A stretch of 64,000 nt of DNA from Leucobacter coleopterorum (GTDB taxonomy: Bacteria > Actinomycetota > Actinomycetes > Actinomycetales > Microbacteriaceae), in the NCBI RefSeq assembly GCF_011382985.1, contig NZ_CP049933.1:2294001-2358000 (forward strand). Direction: 5' to 3'. Positions 45,746-56,045 of the stretch are shown here, in pieces. The notes beneath the pieces were generated by a model, which was given only the letters and a program-made list of their open reading frames with translations, was not told the DNA's origin and did no database searches. Position numbers and translations under genes: made by a program. Each line of letters opens with the position of its first letter. The stretch's first letter is position 1.

Positions 45746-46512
45746 GCTTTCGGCACGAGCGGACCGCGGTGAGTGTGGAACACACTCGACTGCGCAACCG
45801 GCCGCAGCACAATAAGGTCTTGGTTCACATGCGCGGGCTGTTCGAACGAACCCGCAAGTACGTTTGCCACGTCCTCTGCCGTGAGCGGAGTGACGTCAAC
45901 GTAGGGCTTTGCGGCGGCTTCGGCGTCACCGTGCAGTCGATTGAGCGTGAACTCCTCAGTGTGCACCAGCCCCGGAGCCACCTCGATGACGCGAATTGGT
46001 TCGCCCGCGAGTTCAAGACGCAGCACGTTGGTGACCGCGTGCGCGGCAAATTTCGCGGCGTTGTAGCCACCGCCGCCAGGGTACGCATCGTGGCCGGCGG
46101 TCGAGGTCAGGTTGAGGATCGTTGCTACGCCAGCCTCACGGCCGCCTTCCCTCAGCACGGGCAGCATCGCGGCCGTGACCGTGCGCAACCCGATGACATT
46201 GACCTCGAACATTCGGCGCCAGTCGTCGTTGGAAGAGTGCTCGACGGAGTCCACACCGAGCGCACCACCCGCGTTGTTCACGAGTCCGGTCGCGCCGCCC
46301 GTTTCGGCGACCTCCGCCGCCATCCGTCCAACCTGCGCTTCGTCGGTCACATCGCACACGATCACATGTGCGCCGGTCTCTGCGGCGAGCGCTCTGAGCC
46401 GATCCTCGCGACGGGCAACCGCCACGGTCTGCCACCCGAGCTCCGCAAACCGCCTTACCGTTGCTGCCCCGATTCCCGAACTCGCACCGGTCACCACTAC
46501 ACGCTTCAGCAT
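45742..46512 (-). CDS. Short-chain dehydrogenase/reductase
   Basis: A 256-residue NAD(P)-dependent oxidoreductase with the cofactor motif T-G-A-S-S-G-I-G (about 8-15), the N-N-A-G segment (about 87), and catalytic Ser (L-T-S-T-A-G) and Y-N-A-A-K (about 150). It resembles the YdfG/serine 3-dehydrogenase group. ATG 46512 has GGAGG 5 bases upstream, so the longer frame to 46563 is not used. Coupled to ung by a 4-base overlap. The substrate is unknown. Confidence 0.9.
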   Translation of the reverse strand: MLKRVVVTGASSGIGAATVRRFAELGWQTVAVARREDRLRALAAETGAHVIVCDVTDEAQVGRMAAEVAETGGATGLVNNAGGALGVDSVEHSSNDDWRRMFEVNVIGLRTVTAAMLPVLREGGREAGVATILNLTSTAGHDAYPGGGGYNAAKFAAHAVTNVLRLELAGEPIRVIEVAPGLVHTEEFTLNRLHGDAEAAAKPYVDVTPLTAEDVANVLAGSFEQPAHVNQDLIVLRPVAQSSVFHTHRGPLVPKA

Positions 46513-46602
46513 GCCGACCTCCGCTTTCGTATCCACGACATCGAGCATACTGTTTCCACACATTCGCTATCGGAGACCTGACTGCAACTGACCACGATCA
46601 AG

Positions 46603-47388
46603 GTGTCCCTCGACTCAGGTACCATGAGACAACTCTTTCCTCTTTTCAATGGCGATGGTGAGGCCTCAGTGTTCGGTTCAAATGACCTCATGTGCGAAGC
46701 GCTAGAAGTGACCGTTTCTTCAGTTCCCATCAATGAGCGTCGTCTACAGTTGGGCGAGAAGCTTCGTCGTGCACTCAACGCCGACATGTTTGTTTCATAC
46801 GTGTGTGACGCAGACGGCCCGTACTCAGATCCCGTGCAGATCAATCTAGGGCAGGACGGCCTCAACGATTACGATCAACATTTCAGGCACGTAGACGCAA
46901 TCACTCCACGTTTATTTAGCAAACAGCGCACATCAACGCTTGCCATTGCAAACTTTTCACCCAACGAGTTTGTGACCGATTTCCTGCGCCCCCGCGACAT
47001 GTATTTCGGCATGAACTATTTCGCCGCCCACAATGGGCCGGGTTCCATTGACCTGCGTTTCTGGCGCGGCAGACACTCTCAGCCCTTCAACGCCGAAGAG
47101 ACGAGGTTCCTACACAGCTTCGGGAGCCTTATCAGCAGGCTCTGGGATCCTCCACCGTCGACCTCTCCAAAGATATTCACCCCTCGTGAAGCACAGATCG
47201 TAGAGCTCGTTGCAGATGGGTGGAGCGACAAGCAGATCTGTACCCGTTTGGGCGTATCTTTAGCGACTCTTCGCACGCACATCGCGCACTGTTTCCAAAA
47301 GACCGGCGCTCAGAATCGGGTCGGGCTCGCGAACTACTACCTTCGAGTACGCACCGAGACCTCTCATACGGCGCGTCAGCAGAAATGA
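46603..47388 (+). CDS. LuxR-type HTH regulator
   Basis: A 261-residue protein with a C-terminal LuxR helix-turn-helix (about 195-255: F-T-P-R-E-A-Q-I-V-E-L-V-A-D-G-W-S-D-K-Q) preceded by a roughly 190-residue domain that I do not recognise; it has no receiver domain or Walker A motif. It starts at GTG 46603 or ATG 46624. Upstream of an MFS transporter and an amidase on the same strand, so it probably activates them in response to a small molecule. Family is sure; signal unknown. Confidence 0.85.
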   Translation: MSLDSGTMRQLFPLFNGDGEASVFGSNDLMCEALEVTVSSVPINERRLQLGEKLRRALNADMFVSYVCDADGPYSDPVQINLGQDGLNDYDQHFRHVDAITPRLFSKQRTSTLAIANFSPNEFVTDFLRPRDMYFGMNYFAAHNGPGSIDLRFWRGRHSQPFNAEETRFLHSFGSLISRLWDPPPSTSPKIFTPREAQIVELVADGWSDKQICTRLGVSLATLRTHIAHCFQKTGAQNRVGLANYYLRVRTETSHTARQQK

Positions 47389-47455
47389 CGATGGTGGGTC
47401 GGCCGGAGTTCCCGAAAACTGGTTGGTGACTTATTCATCGACCAAAGGAGCAACG

Positions 47456-48904
47456 ATGTCTGCCTCCAACGTCCCCACAACACACTCCACGCACACCACG
47501 ATTCTGAACCGCATTGACAGGTTTCCGCGCTGGGGACTGAGCACTGCTTCGGTTGTCACGATCAGTCTCGGAATGCTGTTCGTACAGTACGACATCTTCA
47601 ACATCAATGTTTCCTTTGTGCAGACCTGTTTGCAGATCATCGACCAGTGCTCACCAGGAAACTCTGACACGTTTATCGGTCTACCCATTTTCATGAGCCT
47701 GCTGGGTTACGGGGTTGGAGCGCTAATCCTTGGCCCTCTCTCTGACCGCTTTGGCCGACACAGCATGTTGATCGTGTCAATGGTCATCACCGGCGTTGGT
47801 TCGCTGTACTCGGTGCTGTCATTTGATGAACTTAACTTCATGCTGTCACGCCTCATCACCGGCATTGGGGTCGGTGCTGATCTCGCTATCATCAATGTGT
47901 TTGTGAGCGAAGTGTCACCCCGGCGCATGCGCGGAAAATATACCAGCCTCATGTTCATCATGGCAGCGTTTGGGTCTGCTCTCGGGATTTGGTTAGGCCT
48001 GATCCTCACCACCCCAATGACATCATGGCCTTCCGGACTCCCCTTTGCACTTGCCTCAGAGAACTTTGATCAGGGTTGGCGCTGGGTGTACGCGATCGGC
48101 GCTGCACTCGCAATTATCTCCATCTTCTTGAGGGTTGCCCTCCCAGAGTCGCCACGCTGGCTTGCAGATCGCGGCCAGCTTACGGAGGCGGCATCGGTTG
48201 TCACGCGCATGGAGAAACTCGCAACACGAGTATCACCGCTGCTCGCCGAAGAGGACCTACCAGTCTCCGCCGTCGAGCATGCTCCCGGGACACTCCGTGC
48301 GATCCGAGAGCTATTCAAGTCACCCCGTTACTTAAGGCGCCTCGCCGTGCTGGGTGTTGCGTGGGGGCTCGGGTATCTCACGATCTACGCGTTCTCTGGA
48401 GCATTCACTTCGGTGCTCGTGAGACAAGGGTTCACCGCCGGTGAAGCGGGAATGATATCGGCGGTTGGGCTGCTGGGGTTCATCGCGGCTGCGTTCGTAG
48501 CGCGAAGTGTTGTGGATCGCCTCGAGCGGAAGTGGTGGATGCTCGTCGGTGCCGCCATCACTGTTGTTGGTGCCGTCATCATCGCAGTCGGTAACGGCAT
48601 TCCGTCCGTCATGTTTGCAGGGGCGTTTGTTCTCTTCTTCGGCCAAAATCTCTGGATTCCTGCGCAGTACACCCTCACGGCAGAGAGCTTTCCAACTCGG
48701 TTTCGAACAACTGCGTATGCTCTTGCCGACAGCATCGGCCACGTGGGCGGAGGCCTCGGCGTTTTTCTTCTGGTCGGATCGCTCGGTCAACTTCCACTCC
48801 AAGCCACGATGCTCGGACTTGTTTCGTTCCTCGTCCTTGGGTCGCTGGTGAACCTGCTGGCTCCGAATACACGTGGCAAGAACCTGGAGGCTATCTCAGC
48901 ATGA
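47456..48904 (+). CDS. MFS transporter
   Basis: A 482-residue carrier with 12 helices. Motif A appears as G-P-L-S-D-R-F-G-R-H after helix 2, and P-E-S-P-R-W-L after helix 6 as in the sugar porter group; the second half has an A-E-S-F-P-T-R-F-R-T-T loop. AAAGGAG precedes ATG 47456. The stop overlaps the amidase start by 4 bases. Together with the amidase it may import an amide or aromatic acid that is then hydrolysed. Confidence 0.9.
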   Translation: MSASNVPTTHSTHTTILNRIDRFPRWGLSTASVVTISLGMLFVQYDIFNINVSFVQTCLQIIDQCSPGNSDTFIGLPIFMSLLGYGVGALILGPLSDRFGRHSMLIVSMVITGVGSLYSVLSFDELNFMLSRLITGIGVGADLAIINVFVSEVSPRRMRGKYTSLMFIMAAFGSALGIWLGLILTTPMTSWPSGLPFALASENFDQGWRWVYAIGAALAIISIFLRVALPESPRWLADRGQLTEAASVVTRMEKLATRVSPLLAEEDLPVSAVEHAPGTLRAIRELFKSPRYLRRLAVLGVAWGLGYLTIYAFSGAFTSVLVRQGFTAGEAGMISAVGLLGFIAAAFVARSVVDRLERKWWMLVGAAITVVGAVIIAVGNGIPSVMFAGAFVLFFGQNLWIPAQYTLTAESFPTRFRTTAYALADSIGHVGGGLGVFLLVGSLGQLPLQATMLGLVSFLVLGSLVNLLAPNTRGKNLEAISA

Positions 48905-50223
48905 ACACCGGCCACTTTCACGGTGAGCAGCAGCTGAAACCGCTCCAGGATCCTCAACCCGGAACCTGGATCGAGATAGCGACGCAGGCCCATATCGACA
49001 CGCAACTCCAAGACTTCTCTGGCGCGCCCGTGCCGATCGCAGTAAAGGCCAATATCTCGGTGAAGGACTTTCGCAGATCGGCTGGCTGTGCAGCCTTCGA
49101 CGGGGTAGCAGAAGAGGCCGATGCCGAGATCGTTGCTCTCTGCCGCCAAGCCGGTGCAGTCGTCGTTGGAACAACGAACATGCACGAGCTTGCGTTTGGC
49201 ATTGACTCCGCAAATGCCCACTACGGTCCTGTGCGATTACCTGGGCACCCGAAACACTCGGCGGGTGGTTCTTCCGGAGGAAGCGCGGCGGCCGTTGCAA
49301 GCGGAGAGGTTCCACTGGCCCTCGGCACAGACACTGGAGGATCAATTTCAATTCCCGCTAGCCACTGCGGAGTGGTTGGGTTTCGGCCTAGCACTGGCCG
49401 TTGGCCGGGAGCGGGAACGATCGGGCTTTCAACGACCAGGGACACTCCCGGAATGTTTGCCAACTCGGTTGCGAACATACAGCGTTTCGACAAGGTTGTC
49501 GCGGAGTCTCCAGACGTCTATCATGCAACCACCTCGAAGAGCCGACGCCTGTGTCGGCCCCGAGTTGGGCTGCCAATCGAACTCATCATGGACTTACACC
49601 CCACTACACACAAGGCATTTTGGAGCACAATCGATCAGTTAAGAGACGTGGCTGTTCTTGATGAGGTGTGCCTCGACGATATCTTCGAATTCACTCATGC
49701 AGCCGAGATGCCCCTCGTGCTCTGGGAGTCTCGCCGTCTGCTCAGCAGCATCGCTTCTCGTGTTCTCGGGGTCAGTTCGAGCGCCTCATTTGAGCAGCTC
49801 ATAGCTGCGGTCACGAGTCCCGATGTCAGAGCAATTCTCGCCTCAGAACTCGAATCACCAGTGACCCCTGACCAGTACGCGGCAGCGCAGAGACGCACTG
49901 CACAGGCGAGAGCCGCCTACGCGAAACAACTGGAATCGCTCGAGCTTGACGCTCTGATTTTCCCCGCGACACCAGCTCCCGCACCCCTCGTGGTGACCGA
50001 TCGGTCCGTAGATCTTGTTAAGTATGAGAGCGACGCGTTCAAGCTCTACACACGCAACACAGGCCAGGGAACGATCCTCGGAGCACCCATGGTGACTATT
50101 CCAGCCAACGTGCCCGCTGGCTCACTGCCGGTAGGGATCACCGTCCAAGGCCGCCGCTTTGACGATCGCGCCACACTCGCACTAGCGTCCCTACTCGAAT
50201 CCGCCATTTCCAAGGCGCGATAG
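48901..50223 (+). CDS. Amidase signature family enzyme
   Basis: A 440-residue hydrolase of the amidase signature family (Ser-cisSer-Lys triad). The Lys lies in I-A-V-K-A-N near residue 57; the Ser motif is G-G-S-S-G-G-S-A-A-A-V-A near 122, and the catalytic Ser region G-T-D-T-G-G-S-I-S-I-P-A near 145. The usual S-I-R-I-P-A has Ser instead of Arg here. It resembles AtzF/allophanate hydrolase and indole-acetamide hydrolase types. Coupled to the MFS gene. The substrate is unknown. Confidence 0.9.
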   Translation: MNTGHFHGEQQLKPLQDPQPGTWIEIATQAHIDTQLQDFSGAPVPIAVKANISVKDFRRSAGCAAFDGVAEEADAEIVALCRQAGAVVVGTTNMHELAFGIDSANAHYGPVRLPGHPKHSAGGSSGGSAAAVASGEVPLALGTDTGGSISIPASHCGVVGFRPSTGRWPGAGTIGLSTTRDTPGMFANSVANIQRFDKVVAESPDVYHATTSKSRRLCRPRVGLPIELIMDLHPTTHKAFWSTIDQLRDVAVLDEVCLDDIFEFTHAAEMPLVLWESRRLLSSIASRVLGVSSSASFEQLIAAVTSPDVRAILASELESPVTPDQYAAAQRRTAQARAAYAKQLESLELDALIFPATPAPAPLVVTDRSVDLVKYESDAFKLYTRNTGQGTILGAPMVTIPANVPAGSLPVGITVQGRRFDDRATLALASLLESAISKAR

Positions 50224-50344
50224 CCGACAATTTCCCGCAAAAGTTACGCGTCGTGTCGCGCACCATTGCCAACCCCAGTTGCGCTACGTACGCTCGATCT
50301 CAGCACTCCCGCACCACGCCAAGCCACACCACCAAGGAGCTAAC

Positions 50345-51673
50345 ATGACCGAGCAAGCCGCATGGGGATTTGAGACCAAGCAGATTCACGCCGGGCAGCA
50401 GCCCGATCCCGTCACCGGGTCGCGCGCACTGCCGATCCACCAGACTTCGTCCTTTGTCTTTGACGACACGGAACAGGCCGCGAACCGCTTTGCGCTCGCC
50501 GAGCTCGGCCCCATCTACACCCGCATCACCAACCCCACGCAGGCCGTGGCCGAGGAGCGCATCGCCGCGCTCGAGGGTGGCACCGCTGCGCTTCTGCTCG
50601 CTAGCGGTCAGGCAGCCTCAACCTTTGCCGTGCTGAACATCGCAAACGCGGGCGACCACATCGTCTCGTCGTCTTCCATCTATGGCGGCACCTACAACCT
50701 GTTTAAGTACACACTCGCGAAGCTCGGCATCGAGGTCACGTTTGTGGAGGATCAGGATGACTCTTCAGCTTGGCAGCGTGCGGTTCGCCCAAACACTAAG
50801 TTGTTCTTCGCGGAGAGCATCGCAAACCCGCGCTCAAACATTCTCGATATTCGTGCTGTCGCAGATGTTGCCCATGAAAACGGCCTGCCCTTGATCGTGG
50901 ACAACACCGTGGCAAGCCCCTACCTCGTGCGCCCGATTGAGCACGGCGCTGACATCGTGCTGCACTCCGCAACGAAGTTCCTCGGCGGTCACGGCACCAC
51001 CCTCGGTGGTGTCATCGTCGACGGCGGCAAGTTCGAATGGTCAAAACACGTCGACAGGTTCCCAGGACTCACCGAGCCCGATCCCTCTTACAACGGCGTC
51101 AGCTACACGGGTGCCGTTGGTGACGGCATCGCCTTCATTATCAAGGCGCGCGTGCAGTTGCTGCGTGACCTCGGTTCGGCCATCGCGCCTCTCAGCGCCT
51201 GGTTGCTGCTGCAGGGCATCGAGACACTCTCGCTGCGCATCGAGCGTCACGTGCAAAACGCCCAGGAGGTTGCCGAGTGGCTTGACTCCCACGAAGATGT
51301 CGCCACCGTCTATTACTCCGGCCTGCCAACGAGCCCCTGGTACGCGGCCGCAAATAAGTACACACCAAAGGGTGTTGGTGCCGTGCTGTCTTTCGAGTTG
51401 AAGGGTGGTGTCGACGCAGGTCGCGCTGTCGTTGAGAACGTCGAGCTGTTCAGCCACGTTGCTAACATCGGCGACGTGCGCAGCCTCATCATCCATCCCG
51501 CATCAACGACGCACTCGCAGCTCACTCCTGAGCAGCAACTCACTGCGGGCGTCACCCCGGGTCTGGTGCGCCTCTCAGTAGGTCTCGAAAACATCGAGGA
51601 CATCAAAGCCGACCTTGAGAAGGGTTTCGCCGCAGCCCGCGAGGTTGTGGCGGCCTCTTCAGCAAACGCGTAA
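50345..51673 (+). CDS. metY: O-acetylhomoserine sulfhydrylase
   Basis: A 442-residue PLP enzyme of the Cys/Met metabolism family. It makes homocysteine from O-acetylhomoserine and sulfide. Marks are I-H-A-G-Q-Q-P-D-P-V-T-G-S-R, Y-T-R-I-T-N-P-T (phosphate-binding Tyr/Arg), and the PLP Lys in H-S-A-T-K-F-L-G-G-H-G-T (about 210). The length fits metY rather than metB. AAGGAG precedes ATG 50345. The 120-base leader showed no SAM riboswitch that I can recognise. It is 65 bases upstream of metX, whose product supplies its substrate. Confidence 0.93.
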   Translation: MTEQAAWGFETKQIHAGQQPDPVTGSRALPIHQTSSFVFDDTEQAANRFALAELGPIYTRITNPTQAVAEERIAALEGGTAALLLASGQAASTFAVLNIANAGDHIVSSSSIYGGTYNLFKYTLAKLGIEVTFVEDQDDSSAWQRAVRPNTKLFFAESIANPRSNILDIRAVADVAHENGLPLIVDNTVASPYLVRPIEHGADIVLHSATKFLGGHGTTLGGVIVDGGKFEWSKHVDRFPGLTEPDPSYNGVSYTGAVGDGIAFIIKARVQLLRDLGSAIAPLSAWLLLQGIETLSLRIERHVQNAQEVAEWLDSHEDVATVYYSGLPTSPWYAAANKYTPKGVGAVLSFELKGGVDAGRAVVENVELFSHVANIGDVRSLIIHPASTTHSQLTPEQQLTAGVTPGLVRLSVGLENIEDIKADLEKGFAAAREVVAASSANA

Positions 51674-51738
51674 CCCTAAAAGTCAGGGGTCTGTAACAAA
51701 ACTCCGACCGGTGCAAGAACCCGGCAGAATGGGGAGTT

Positions 51739-52942
51739 ATGGACTGGCAGACCCCTGAGGATTCGTTCCCCACCGACTTCATCACCGACGCACAACTGCG
51801 TGCGCTCATGGGTCGTCCGCCCATCTCGGGTGGATGGCGCGACGGGGATCCCGTCGGTGAACGCAAGTTCGTGAGCATCGGCTCGGTCATAACCGAGCAG
51901 GGTGAAGAGATTCCTAACACCCGTATCGCATACGAATCCTTCGGTGAACTCAACGAGCAGCGCGATAACGCCATTCTGGTCTTCCATGCGCTCACGGGCG
52001 ACAGCCACCTTATCGGTTCGGCGGGGCCTGGTCATCCCACCGACGGCTGGTGGACTGAAATCGTGGGGCCGGGCAAATCGCTCGACACCGATCGCTACTT
52101 CATCGTCGCGCCTAACGTGCTTGGCGGCTGCCAGGGATCGACCGGACCGGGATCGCTGTCCCCCAGCGGCCACGAGTGGGGTGGAAGTTTTCCCTATCTC
52201 ACCATTAGGGACCAGGTCGACGCAGCAGCACGATTCGCCAGCGAGCTTGGGATCGAGCGGTTCCACACCGTCATCGGCGGTTCGATGGGTGGCATGCACG
52301 CTCTCGAGTGGGCCATCTCGCACCCGGAGCGCGTGGAGCGACTCGCGGTCATCGCGGCTCCCCCGGTCACAACCGCCGACCAGATAGGCCTCAATCTCGT
52401 GCAGCTTGAGGCGATCCGGTCCGATCCGTATTATCACGGCGGCAACTACTACGATGCCCCAGACGGCACGGGCCCCACCATGGCCTAGCAACAGCGAGAC
52501 GCCTCGCATTGCTCAATTACCGAAGCAACACCGAACTCGACGATAGGTTTGGCCGCTCCTGGCAGTCGGCGGTGAGCCCGCTCGGCAAAGGTGGCCGCTT
52601 TGCGGTTGAGTCGTATCTTGACTTCCACGGCAACAAATTCACAAGGCGCTTCGACGCCAACAGCTACGTCACACTCGTGCAGGCGATGAACTCGCACGAT
52701 GTGGGCCGGGGGCGCGGCAGTGTGCGTGCTGCTCTCTCAACTCTGCAGCTACCGACACTTGTGCTCGGGATCCCCAGCGATCGTTTGTTTACCCTTGAGG
52801 GCAGGACGAAATTGCGCACCACACACCCGGCAGCCTCGACGGAGATCGCGCCACTCGCATCGACTCACCCTTCGGCCACGACGCGTTTCTCATCGAGTTT
52901 GCCTTGGTCGGCGCCCAACTTGAACGGTTACTTTCGCAATAG
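51739..52942 (+). CDS. metX: Homoserine O-acetyltransferase (two homopolymer frameshifts)
   Basis: Acetylates homoserine from acetyl-CoA, the first committed methionine step. The alpha/beta-hydrolase nucleophile is in G-G-S-M-G-G-M (about 180). The frame breaks in GGGCCCC 52470-52476 (restoring G-P-H-H-G-L-A-T-A-R-R) and GGG 52799-52801 (restoring L-E-G-Q-D-E-I-A). With both repaired it has 401 residues and ends at TAG 52940-52942, with catalytic Asp in G-I-P-S-D-R-L-F and His in F-G-H-D-A-F-L-I. Follows metY on the same strand. Confidence 0.92.
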
Positions 52943-53035
52943 TTTTCGCGACAGATTCTCGTTCCCAACAGCCTCTCAATTTCCGGGCGTATTGTGTGGA
53001 CCATAGTTCCCGCTCCCCCGCTCTGAGAGGCAGAA

Positions 53036-53629
53036 TTGTTCAGCATTCTCGCGACGCGCACATCACGAAGCAGTCTTGGTGTGATCGCGATTGTGACGCT
53101 CCCGTTGTGTCTCGTGTCTTGCGCGAGCACGCAGGGTCTCGGTGTACCCGCAGCCGAGTTGCGGGCGGCCACCGGCTCGAATCTGCTCACTGTTCCCTCG
53201 GAGCACGTCTACGAGGTAACCGACATCGAACTCCTTGGACCCGCCGCCACATCGGAGCTGGGCAAGTCCGTCCAAGACAAGGTTGAGCCCTCGGGATTCA
53301 TGGTGATGCACGACGGCGTCATCACGCAGGCCGAACTTTCGGTCAGCGTCGCAGGTCTCCACGAGGCCTCGTTTGTGCTTACCGAGCCGACGGTTCTTCG
53401 CCGCGAGGGCCGTGATGACTCGGTTGTCTACGCAACCGGCACACTCTCGGTAGAGGGCATCGAACAGCATTCAACACAGCTCAAGCTCACTCCGAGCGAG
53501 ATCAGCGATAAGTCGGCGGAGTTCGATGTGAGCTTCGCTGTGCCAGCTACTCTCCTCATCGCGGGAGGCGCAACCGGTTTTGGCGATGTGTCGGCTCACA
53601 TCTCGCTCACCGCTAAAGACCAGAACTAA
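53036..53629 (+). CDS. Predicted lipoprotein, unknown function
   Basis: A 197-residue exported protein. The signal peptide (about 1-28) ends in L-V-S-C, a lipobox, so it is lipid-anchored. The rest is beta-rich with many Ser/Thr/Val and no recognised domain. It starts at TTG 53036 with GAGAGG upstream. Its stop overlaps the stop of the convergent CorC-like gene by 4 bases. Function is unknown. Confidence 0.75.
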   Translation: MFSILATRTSRSSLGVIAIVTLPLCLVSCASTQGLGVPAAELRAATGSNLLTVPSEHVYEVTDIELLGPAATSELGKSVQDKVEPSGFMVMHDGVITQAELSVSVAGLHEASFVLTEPTVLRREGRDDSVVYATGTLSVEGIEQHSTQLKLTPSEISDKSAEFDVSFAVPATLLIAGGATGFGDVSAHISLTAKDQN

Positions 53630-54672
53630 AAGAACCGCCGCCGCCTCGTGGCGTCGTGCACTTCGCCCACGAGTTCCTCGATCACGTCTTCAAGAAAGAC
53701 CACACCGATTTCGGTGCCCTCGCGGTCGAAGATGCGCGCGAGGTGAATCCCCTTCGCCTGCATGCGCGCGAGCACGTCTTCAAGTTCGGTGTTTGCGTGC
53801 AGCGACACCATCTCACGAATCCGTTTCGCCGGAATCGGCTGTGTGATCCGCTCTTCGCTGAGGCGAACGAGATCCTTAATGTGCACGTATCCTGCGAGCT
53901 CATCATTCGGTCCCGCAATGGGGTAGCGGGAGAAGCCGTGCTTGGCGACCGCCGTTTCGACGTCTTCTGGTGTGGCGCCCACGGGCAACACCACCAGTCT
54001 GTCACGCGGCACAAGCAGGTCTTTCGCCTGCTTCGTCGTGAACTCGAACGCCGCTGTCAGGGCACCGCTGCGATCTTCAAGTACCCCCTCGCGAGTTGAG
54101 TGACTGACAATACCAGCGACCTCTTCAAGCGTGTAAGTACTGTTGGTCTCAGACTTGGGCTCTACCTTAAATAGCCGCAGCACGCCGTTCGCAATCGCGT
54201 TCAGGGCGGCAATCACGTGACGCAGCACTCCTGAGATCCACACCAGCGGTGGCGCGAGCAGCAGTACAGCCTGGTCAGGCATCGAGAACGCGGCGTTCTT
54301 CGGCACCATCTCACCAAACACCACGTGCAGGTATGAGACACCGAGCAGCGTGAGCACAAAAGCAACTATGCTCACAACTTCAGCCGACATTCCCGTCCAG
54401 GCGAGCGGCCCCTCAAGCAGGTGGTGAATCGCGGGTTCTGAAACATTCAGGATCAGCAGCGAACACACGGTGATGCCGAGCTGGCTCGTCGCGAGCATGA
54501 GCGTGGCGTGTTCCATCGCATACAGCGCGGTCTTCGCGCGCTTCGATCCGGCCTCAGCCTTGGGTTCGATCTGCGAGCGGCGAGCAGAGATCACCGCAAA
54601 CTCCGCACCGACGAAGAACGCGTTTGCAATCAGCAGCAAGACCAGCCAGAGAATGCCTAACCAGTCGCTCAT
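53626..54672 (-). CDS. CorC/HlyC-type membrane protein with CBS domains
   Basis: A 348-residue protein: four N-terminal helices (DUF21/CNNM-like, about 1-150) and a CBS pair (about 200-340, with F-S-R-Y-P-I-A-G and Y-V-H-I-K-D-L). It lacks the CorC C-terminal domain found in the upstream paralogue. Members act in Mg2+/Co2+ transport or tolerance. Overlaps its paralogue by 4 bases, so the two are coupled and may form a heteromer. Confidence 0.88.
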   Translation of the reverse strand: MSDWLGILWLVLLLIANAFFVGAEFAVISARRSQIEPKAEAGSKRAKTALYAMEHATLMLATSQLGITVCSLLILNVSEPAIHHLLEGPLAWTGMSAEVVSIVAFVLTLLGVSYLHVVFGEMVPKNAAFSMPDQAVLLLAPPLVWISGVLRHVIAALNAIANGVLRLFKVEPKSETNSTYTLEEVAGIVSHSTREGVLEDRSGALTAAFEFTTKQAKDLLVPRDRLVVLPVGATPEDVETAVAKHGFSRYPIAGPNDELAGYVHIKDLVRLSEERITQPIPAKRIREMVSLHANTELEDVLARMQAKGIHLARIFDREGTEIGVVFLEDVIEELVGEVHDATRRRRFF

Positions 54673-56045
54673 GAGGCGCTCTCCTCACTCGTGATCGGGC
54701 CTTCGGGGTCGCTTGACCCCGAGCTGTCAGGATCGGCGAATCCAGCTGGGTTCGGAGCACTCTTGAAGCGCAGACGCGCGATCCTGCGCCCGTCCATGCG
54801 TTCAACTCGCAGCGTACCGCCGTCTGGCAGTTCGACCTCGTCGCCCTGTTCTGGAATACGGCCGAGCTCTTGCAAAACGTAGCCGGCCACAGTGTCGTAG
54901 TCGTCGTCCTCGGGAATCACGATGCCTGTCTGTTCCAGCACCTCGTCGGGGCGCAGATCTGCAGGGAAGGTCATCTCATCAGCTGTGCCAACAACACCGG
55001 CTGCGGCGCGGTCGTGCTCGTCGGCGACCTCACCAACGATCTCTTCGACCAGGTCTTCAAGGGTCACGATACCCGCTGTGCCGCCGTATTCGTCAACCAC
55101 GATCGCGAGCTGGAACCCTGAGGTACGCAACTCCTCGAGCAGTTGGTCGAGTCGAAGTGTATCGGGCACACGCACCACGTCTTCGGCGAGCGCAGCCACG
55201 GGAACTTCGGCGCGCTTCGCGCGAGGAACAGCAACGGCCTGCTTTACGTGGACAACCCCGATGACATCGTCGCGATCCTCGTCGATAACAGGAAATCGTG
55301 AGAGACCGGTGCGACCGGAGAGTTCAAGCACGGCCTGAGCCGGTTCAAGGCGCTGCAGGCTTTCGATTTTGAGTCGCGGGGTCATCACGTCACCCGCGGT
55401 GCGCTCGGCAAAACGAAGCGTGCGGTCGAGCAGAGTCGCAGTATCGGCCTCTAGCAGGCCAGCGCTTGCAGAGTGCCGCACGAGCGAGGAGAGCTCCTCG
55501 GCTGAGCGAGAGCCCGACAGCTCTTCTTTCGGTTCAATACCCATGCCCCGAAGAATTCCGTTGGCGCTACCGTTGAGCAGTGCAACGGCAGGTTTAAACG
55601 TTGTCGTGAAGGCAGCCTGCGCAGGCATGACCACTTTCGCAGTCGCGAGCGGCTTCGAAATCGCAAAGTTCTTCGGGATCAACTCACCAACGATCATCGA
55701 GAAGACCGTAGCGATCAGGATCGCGAGCGGCGCGCTGATGGCTCGACGAAACTCTTCGGGCACACCCATCGCACCCAGCGGACCGTCAAGAAACCCGCTA
55801 ATGGCGGGTTCAAGGGTGTAACCGGTGAGCAGCGTCGTGAGTGTGATGCCGAGTTGCGCGCTTGACAGGTGGGTCGACGTGCGCGAGAGCCCACGAATGA
55901 CTCGGTCAAGGCCCGACTCGCCCCCCGATCGTCGCCGCTCAAGGTCTTGCCGGTCGAGCGCAACAAGAGAAAACTCAGAGGCAACAAAGACACCGGTGCC
56001 CACGGTGAGGATCACGCCGATCCCGAGCATTACCCACTCGTTCAC
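54669..56045 (-). CDS. CorC/HlyC-type membrane protein, full length
   Basis: A 458-residue protein: a DUF21/CNNM domain with about four helices (1-150), a CBS pair (about 215-340, with L-S-R-F-P-V-I-D and V-I-G-V-V-H-V-K-Q), and a C-terminal CorC_HlyC domain (about 355-435, with Y-D-T-V-A-G-Y-V and G-R-I-P-E-Q-G-D). This is the standard layout of bacterial Mg2+ efflux or hemolysin-C family proteins. It is the upstream member of a coupled pair. Confidence 0.9.
   Translation of the reverse strand: MNEWVMLGIGVILTVGTGVFVASEFSLVALDRQDLERRRSGGESGLDRVIRGLSRTSTHLSSAQLGITLTTLLTGYTLEPAISGFLDGPLGAMGVPEEFRRAISAPLAILIATVFSMIVGELIPKNFAISKPLATAKVVMPAQAAFTTTFKPAVALLNGSANGILRGMGIEPKEELSGSRSAEELSSLVRHSASAGLLEADTATLLDRTLRFAERTAGDVMTPRLKIESLQRLEPAQAVLELSGRTGLSRFPVIDEDRDDVIGVVHVKQAVAVPRAKRAEVPVAALAEDVVRVPDTLRLDQLLEELRTSGFQLAIVVDEYGGTAGIVTLEDLVEEIVGEVADEHDRAAAGVVGTADEMTFPADLRPDEVLEQTGIVIPEDDDYDTVAGYVLQELGRIPEQGDEVELPDGGTLRVERMDGRRIARLRFKSAPNPAGFADPDSSGSSDPEGPITSEESAS

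Noticed and set aside
50224-50344. SAM riboswitch ahead of metY
   Set aside because: I looked for the conserved core and stem pattern in the 120-base leader and saw none. A covariance-model search would settle it.
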